Shown here: one piece after another, positions 60,011-64,000 of the stretch
How the letters are laid out: every line of letters starts with the position of its first letter
How positions within the stretch are numbered: the stretch's first letter is position 1
Position numbers and translations under genes: made by a program
The notes under the pieces: model-generated
What the model saw: only the letters and a program-made list of their open reading frames with translations
What the model was told of the DNA's origin: nothing
Database searches by the model: none
Source: an uncultured Lentibacter sp.
GTDB taxonomy: Bacteria; Pseudomonadota; Alphaproteobacteria; Rhodobacterales; Rhodobacteraceae
Assembly (NCBI RefSeq): GCF_937123735.1
Contig: NZ_CAKZKL010000010.1
Location: forward strand, 62,001 to 126,000
Direction of reading: 5' to 3'
Length of the DNA stretch: 64,000 nt

Positions 60011-61138
60011 ATGCTCATGGTGAAAAAACTCCTTTTTGTAACCGGAACCCGGGCAGATTTTGGCAAGCTGGAGCCCCTGGCTGCGGCGGCGCGGGACGGG
60101 GGCTTTGAGGTTTCTTTCTTTGTCACCGGGATGCATATGCTGGCGCGCTACGGGCTGACGAAACTCGAGGTGCAGCGCACCGAAGGGGTGAGTGTTCACG
60201 AGTTTCTCAACCAACGCCCGGGCGATGGGCAGGATATGATCCTTGCCAAGACGGTGATCGGGTTTTCTGACTTTGTCACCGAGCACAAGCCCGATCTTGT
60301 GGTGGTGCACGGCGATCGTGTGGAGGCGCTGGCCTGTGCGCTTGTCGCGGCCACCAATTATATTCGCTCAGCACATATCGAGGGTGGTGAGGTCTCCGGC
60401 ACGATTGACGAGATATTCCGCCACTGCAACACCAAGCTGGCGGCCCATCATTTTGTCAGCTCCCAAGCGGCTGCCAAGCGGGTGGCCATTCTGGGGGAGC
60501 CGGGCGACAACATCCATGCCATTGGCTCGCCGGAGCTGGATTTTCACGCAGCGGAGTCTGGTGTGAGCCTTGAGGCTGTGCGACAGCGCTATGATATACC
60601 CTGGTCTGATTACGGGATTTCGGTGTTTCACCCGGTCACCTCCGAAGCGGCCAGCATGGGCGCGCAGGCCGAGGCGCTCTATGGGGCGCTTGCGGAGTCC
60701 GGGCGCAATTATGTGTTGATTGCCCCCAACAATGACCCCGGATCTGAGGCGATTTTTGAGGTTATCCAGCGTTTGCCAAAGAGCCGGTTCCGGCTCATTC
60801 CGTCGATGCGGTTTGCGCATTTCTCCGAGCTGATGAAAAATGCGGCTGTGATGGTTGGCAATTCCTCGGCCGGGGTGCGCGAAGCGCCGTTCTTGGGGAT
60901 TCCTTCGCTGGATGTGGGCACACGCCAGGCAAACCGTGCCTCGGCGCGCTCGCTGTTTTGTGCTGCGGCACAGGATCGCGCGGCGATTGCTGCATTTCTG
61001 GCGCAAAACTGGGGCAAGCGGTATGCCCCGCATATGGCCTTCGGGGAGGGCAATGCGGCGGCGCGTTTTGTCGAGATCCTCAAGCAAGACAGTTTTTGGA
61101 GCGCGGGGCTTCAAAAAGTATTCCATGACGCAGACTGA
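60011..61138 (+). CDS. neuC: UDP-N-acetylglucosamine 2-epimerase, hydrolysing (NeuC/LegG family)
   Basis: This protein of about 375 residues has the GT-B-like epimerase motifs LLFVTGTRADFGKLEPL, VVVHGDRVEALACALVAA, SAHIEGGEVSGTIDEIFRHCNTKLAAHHFVSS and VMVGNSSAGVREAPFLGIPSLDVGTRQANR. The SGTID segment marks the hydrolysing NeuC/LegG group, which makes ManNAc (or the legionaminic precursor) for NeuB. Possible starts are GTG 60005, ATG 60011 and ATG 60017; 60011 is a compromise. The stop overlaps the next gene by 14 bp. Confidence 0.92.
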   Translation: MLMVKKLLFVTGTRADFGKLEPLAAAARDGGFEVSFFVTGMHMLARYGLTKLEVQRTEGVSVHEFLNQRPGDGQDMILAKTVIGFSDFVTEHKPDLVVVHGDRVEALACALVAATNYIRSAHIEGGEVSGTIDEIFRHCNTKLAAHHFVSSQAAAKRVAILGEPGDNIHAIGSPELDFHAAESGVSLEAVRQRYDIPWSDYGISVFHPVTSEAASMGAQAEALYGALAESGRNYVLIAPNNDPGSEAIFEVIQRLPKSRFRLIPSMRFAHFSELMKNAAVMVGNSSAGVREAPFLGIPSLDVGTRQANRASARSLFCAAAQDRAAIAAFLAQNWGKRYAPHMAFGEGNAAARFVEILKQDSFWSAGLQKVFHDAD

Positions 61139-62417
61139 GCCACGCCTTGGCGGCGCGCCCCGGGTGTTGGGCGCAGGGCTGCTCGGGGCCTATCTTGGGC
61201 TGGCGCGCGGGCTGGGCTGGCTTGCGCCGGTGGTGCTCAAGCGCCGTCTGGCGCGGGGCAAGGAAGACCCGGCCCGCTGGCGCGAAAAGCTTGGCGAGCC
61301 GGGGGCTGCGCGCCCGGCGGGGCCGCTTGTGTGGCTGCATGGCGTCGGGCTGGGCGAGGTGATGGCCCTGCGCGCCCTTGTCTGGGCCTTGCATGAGCAG
61401 GATCCGGCGCTTGAGTTCTTGATCACCTCCAGCACGCGGGTTTCGGCGCAGGTCTTGGCCAAGAGTGGCCTGCCGCGCAGCCGGCATCAGTTTATGCCCC
61501 TGGATTCTCCGGTTTTTCTGCGCCGTTTTCTGGCCCATTGGCGGCCTGATCTGGTGATCTGGTCGGAGCAGGATATCTGGCCAGCGGCGATCGTGGAGGT
61601 GGCGCGGCGCGGGGTTGCGCAGGCCTATGTCAACGCGCGGATCACCCCGGCAAGCCTGCGCCAGCGGCAGCGTTTGGGGGCGCTGTTTGGCGCGGTTTTG
61701 GACAAGATGGCTCTGGTGAGTGCGCAGGATTTGGCAAGCGAGGCGCGGTTGCGCCAGCTTGGCGCGCGCCGCTTTGGGGCCGTGACACGCTTGAAGCCGA
61801 GCGCGCCGGCGCTGCCTGTGGAGGGCGCCGCGCTTGACGCGCTGCGCGGCCAGCTTGGCGGGCGGCGGGTGTTGCTCGGGGCCTCGACGCATGAGGGGGA
61901 TGAACGCGAGATCATGACGGCCCTGCACAGCCTTGATCCGGCAGACTGGCTGGTGGTGATTGCGCCGCGCGATGTTGCGCGCGCGCCGGCGATTTCGCGC
62001 CGGCTGACAGAGGCCCTGCGCGCCCATGCGCTGCGCTCAGAGGGGCTTGTGGCGCAGACTCCGGTGTTTTTGGCGGACAGCTACGGCGAAATGGGCCTGT
62101 GGTATCAGCTGGCGGATGTGGCGCTGATCGGCGGGGGCTTTGACAGTGTTGGCGGGCACAACCCCTGGGAGGCTGTGCCGTTTGACACGGCCATCTTGCA
62201 TGGGCCGGATGACAGCAATTTTGCCGAGGATTACCGCGCGCTCGCGGCCTGCGGCGCGGCGCGTCAGGTGGCCAAGGGCGGGCTTGTGGCGGCGTTGCCG
62301 GGGCCTTCTGATGCGCGCGATATGGCAAGGTGCGCGCAGCGCGCGCGCGCCAAAGAGGCGGCGTCCCTGAGCGCGCTGGCGCGAGCGCTTCTGGCGCTGC
62401 GGGAGGCAGGAAGATGA
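61125..62417 (+). CDS. Kdo-transferase (WaaA/GT30)-like glycosyltransferase, first copy
   Basis: This 430-residue GT-B enzyme shows VWLHGVGLGEVMALRALVWAL with the catalytic Glu of the GE motif, VIWSEQDIWPAAIVE, GASTHEGDEREIMTAL and DSYGEMGLWYQLADVALIGGGFDSVGGHNPWEAV. All are WaaA landmarks, including a short hydrophobic N-terminus for membrane association. WaaA adds Kdo from CMP-Kdo to lipid A. Being co-translated with neuC and followed by a second copy, it may instead, or also, use a CMP-nonulosonate donor; this is inference. The ATG at 61125 lies inside the neuC end. Confidence 0.85.
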   Translation: MTQTEPRLGGAPRVLGAGLLGAYLGLARGLGWLAPVVLKRRLARGKEDPARWREKLGEPGAARPAGPLVWLHGVGLGEVMALRALVWALHEQDPALEFLITSSTRVSAQVLAKSGLPRSRHQFMPLDSPVFLRRFLAHWRPDLVIWSEQDIWPAAIVEVARRGVAQAYVNARITPASLRQRQRLGALFGAVLDKMALVSAQDLASEARLRQLGARRFGAVTRLKPSAPALPVEGAALDALRGQLGGRRVLLGASTHEGDEREIMTALHSLDPADWLVVIAPRDVARAPAISRRLTEALRAHALRSEGLVAQTPVFLADSYGEMGLWYQLADVALIGGGFDSVGGHNPWEAVPFDTAILHGPDDSNFAEDYRALAACGAARQVAKGGLVAALPGPSDARDMARCAQRARAKEAASLSALARALLALREAGR

Positions 62418-63742
62418 CTGTGCGTGTGCGGATATTCCTGTGGCTCTGGTCAGCGCTCTTCAGCCTTGGGGTGCCGCTGATTTTGGCCTATCTGCTGCTG
62501 CGGGCGCGCAAGGACCGGGCCTATCGGGAGAAGCTTCTGGAACGGTTCGGGGTGTATTCAGAGGCCCGGCCCGCAGATGTGTGGATTCATGCGGTATCGC
62601 TGGGCGAGCTGCGTTCGGCTGTGCCGCTTGTCAAAGCATTTCTGGCGCAAAACAAGCGCGTGGTGATCACATGTTTCACACCGGCGGGGCGTCAGGAGGC
62701 TGCGCGGGTGTTTGCGCAGGAGATTGCTGCGGCGCGGGTGAGCCTTGTTTGGGTGCCGCTGGAGCTTGCGTGGGTCTGGCGGCGGTTTCTGCGGCGCTTC
62801 CGGCCGCAGTTCGGACTTGTGATGGAGATTGAAATCTGGCCACGGATGGTCTTTGCGGCCCGGGCGGCCTCGGTGCCTTTGTTTATGTGCAATGCCCAGT
62901 ATCCCTCAAAATCGGTGGCGCGCGACAGCAAGGGGTTGCGTCTGCGCCAGCATGTGATGCGTGGTTTTGCCGGGGCGTTTGTGAAATCGGAGTTGCAGGC
63001 CCGCCGTTTTGAGGCGGTGGGGGTGCAAAACATTGCCGTGATGGGCGAGCTGCGGTTTGACCAGCCTGTGCCGCCGGGCCTTGTGCGTGCGGGTCTGGCC
63101 GCGCGGCGCGCCTTGGGGCTTGAGACGCGGCCTGTGGTGGCATTTGTCAGCACAATCGAGGGCGAGGATGCGGTCTATCTGGAGGCCATGAAGCGCCTCG
63201 CCGCCCGGCGCGCGGACATGTTTTTCATCTATGTGCCGCGCCGCCCAGAGCGGTTTGATATGGTGGCCGAGCAGATTGAGGCTGCCGGGTTCAAGCTCAT
63301 CCGGCGCAGCGCGGGTTTTGCTGAAACGCTCTCGGAAACAGAGCCTGTTGCGGCCTTGCCTGCGGGCACGCAGGTGCTGCTCGGAGATTCGCTGGGGGAG
63401 ATGTATTTTTATCTGGCGCTGGCCTGCCGTGTTGTGGTGGGGGGCGGGTTTTCCCCCAAGGGGGCGCATAACATCATCGAGCCGCTCGCACTTGGAAAGC
63501 CGGTTGTGACCGGACCTGAGACCTTTACAATCGAATATCCGTTTGAGGAGGCGGCGCAGGCCGGTGTGGCGCAGAGCGTGGCCGATGTGGGGGCGCTGGT
63601 GGCGGCGCTGGACAGCGCAACCCCGCCCTCAGAGGCGCAGATTGCTGCCTTTTTTGCCGATCATGCCCAATCGGTGCCTCGGTTTTTGAACGCCTTGCCG
63701 AGCACACTTGCGGCGGCGCGGCGTGGATCAGGCGGAGCTTAG
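62414..63742 (+). CDS. Kdo-transferase (WaaA/GT30)-like glycosyltransferase, second, divergent copy
   Basis: This 442-residue protein overlaps the previous gene by ATGA. It has an N-terminal membrane anchor (FLWLWSALFSLGVPLILAYLLL), WIHAVSLGELRSAVPLVKAFL (GE motif), ITCFTPAGRQEAARVF, MEIEIWPRMVFAA and GAHNIIEPLALGKPVVTGPETF. It is clearly GT30-like but differs strongly from its neighbour: FVSTIEGED replaces the usual STHEG. Two adjacent non-identical Kdo-transferase-like enzymes suggest successive additions of keto-sugar acids. The 3' end overlaps the convergent cytidylyltransferase gene by 15 bp. Confidence 0.85.
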   Translation: MTVRVRIFLWLWSALFSLGVPLILAYLLLRARKDRAYREKLLERFGVYSEARPADVWIHAVSLGELRSAVPLVKAFLAQNKRVVITCFTPAGRQEAARVFAQEIAAARVSLVWVPLELAWVWRRFLRRFRPQFGLVMEIEIWPRMVFAARAASVPLFMCNAQYPSKSVARDSKGLRLRQHVMRGFAGAFVKSELQARRFEAVGVQNIAVMGELRFDQPVPPGLVRAGLAARRALGLETRPVVAFVSTIEGEDAVYLEAMKRLAARRADMFFIYVPRRPERFDMVAEQIEAAGFKLIRRSAGFAETLSETEPVAALPAGTQVLLGDSLGEMYFYLALACRVVVGGGFSPKGAHNIIEPLALGKPVVTGPETFTIEYPFEEAAQAGVAQSVADVGALVAALDSATPPSEAQIAAFFADHAQSVPRFLNALPSTLAAARRGSGGA

Positions 63743-64000
63743 CCGGTCTTTGAGCAGCAGCTCGACAAGGCGATAATCAAACGGTGTGTCAATGTCATGG
63801 CAGCGCTCGGCGGGGATCTCATAGGGCAGCACCCGGCCCTCATAGATTGTCTGCGCACGGCGCAGGTAGGCCGGGTCTAGCACATAGACAAGGCCGACGT
63901 GTTCAAAGACCCGGGGCGCATCTTGGCGCGCCCAAACCCCGCCAGGCAGCGGCTTTGAGACATGCAGCGCGCCGGTTTCATCGGCTTCCACGAGGTTGAA
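63728..64000 (-). CDS. neuA: CMP-nonulosonate (NeuA-like) cytidylyltransferase, C-terminal part
   Basis: Only the last 90 residues or so are inside the window. They include FEHVGLVYVLDPAYLRRAQTIYEGRVLPYEIPAERCHDIDTPFDYRLVELLLKDRL. The HDIDTPFDYRLVE ending is characteristic of CMP-N-acetylneuraminate/legionaminate synthetases, which activate the acid made by NeuB. Its start lies beyond position 64000. A CMP-Kdo synthetase is less likely because of the DIDTPFD ending and the context. Confidence 0.85.
   Translation of the reverse strand, partial: FNLVEADETGALHVSKPLPGGVWARQDAPRVFEHVGLVYVLDPAYLRRAQTIYEGRVLPYEIPAERCHDIDTPFDYRLVELLLKDRLSSA

Noticed and set aside
1..64000. tRNA, rRNA, riboswitch and transposase signatures
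   Set aside because: No tRNA-like T-loop with matching cloverleaf, rRNA segment, recognised riboswitch core or transposase gene was seen on reading the intergenic regions; short RNA genes could still be missed without a covariance search.

Overview
The window is about 64 kb of GC-rich, densely coded chromosomal DNA from an alphaproteobacterium, most probably a Rhodobacterales (Roseobacter-clade) species. This is inferred from soxBDAG, a MipZ division-plane ATPase, DUF1289-ruvX-ccmI, several TRAP/ABC uptake systems, and a family of 3'-end hairpin repeats of a type I associate with this order. No rRNA, tRNA, CRISPR array, insertion sequence or prophage was found. Most genes sit in tight operons with 4-14 bp overlaps. 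The window cuts a gene at each end (a DegT-family aminotransferase on the left, a CMP-nonulosonate cytidylyltransferase on the right).

Layout. (i) 0-8 kb: the aminotransferase; an oxidative module of cytochrome P450, glutamine-synthetase-like ligase and 2Fe-2S ferredoxin with a divergent glutamine-amidotransferase-like gene; a GntR regulator; an HpaI-type aldolase coupled to an aromatic-amino-acid-decarboxylase-like enzyme. (ii) 8-15 kb: a homogentisate operon (hmgA, fahA, an MBL-fold protein, a flavoprotein monooxygenase and a 64-residue partner resembling MhaA/MhaB of 3-hydroxyphenylacetate degradation), with divergent marR and a DMT exporter. (iii) 15-29 kb: an RNA methyltransferase that seems to start at CTG, mipZ, a TRAP transporter next to histidine ammonia-lyase, an amine oxidase, dusA-tauE-dioxygenase, and DUF1289-ruvX-ccmI. 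(iv) 29-38 kb: sarcosine oxidase soxBDAG, a PuuD-like hydrolase, kynureninase, and a periplasmic MBL-fold protein plus rhodanese behind an SqrR/BigR-type operator. (v) 38-45 kb: pntAB, a flavodoxin-like protein, DUF3422 and a YeeE/YedE transporter. (vi) 44-56 kb: a peptide/opine-type ABC importer with divergent fused ATPases followed by an ArgE-like deacylase, an FAD amine oxidase and two tandem M20 amidohydrolases. (vii) 56-64 kb: a nonulosonic (sialic/legionaminic-type) acid locus with NeuB, NeuC, a cytidylyltransferase, an O-acyltransferase, a glycosyltransferase and two adjacent Kdo-transferase-like (GT30-like) genes.

The common theme is catabolism of nitrogenous and aromatic small molecules (tyrosine/hydroxyphenylacetate, kynurenine, histidine, sarcosine, N-acyl amino acids), with uptake systems beside the enzymes, followed by a surface-glycan locus. 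Non-coding DNA is unusually structured: a two-hairpin element directly after stop codons (five copies), a TGCGCACC stem-loop family (six copies), an element with three CGTGCAC sites at 11-bp steps (two copies, both between convergent genes), paired 22-bp palindromes inside the sox operon, and short tandem repeats near pntA and in the glycan locus.
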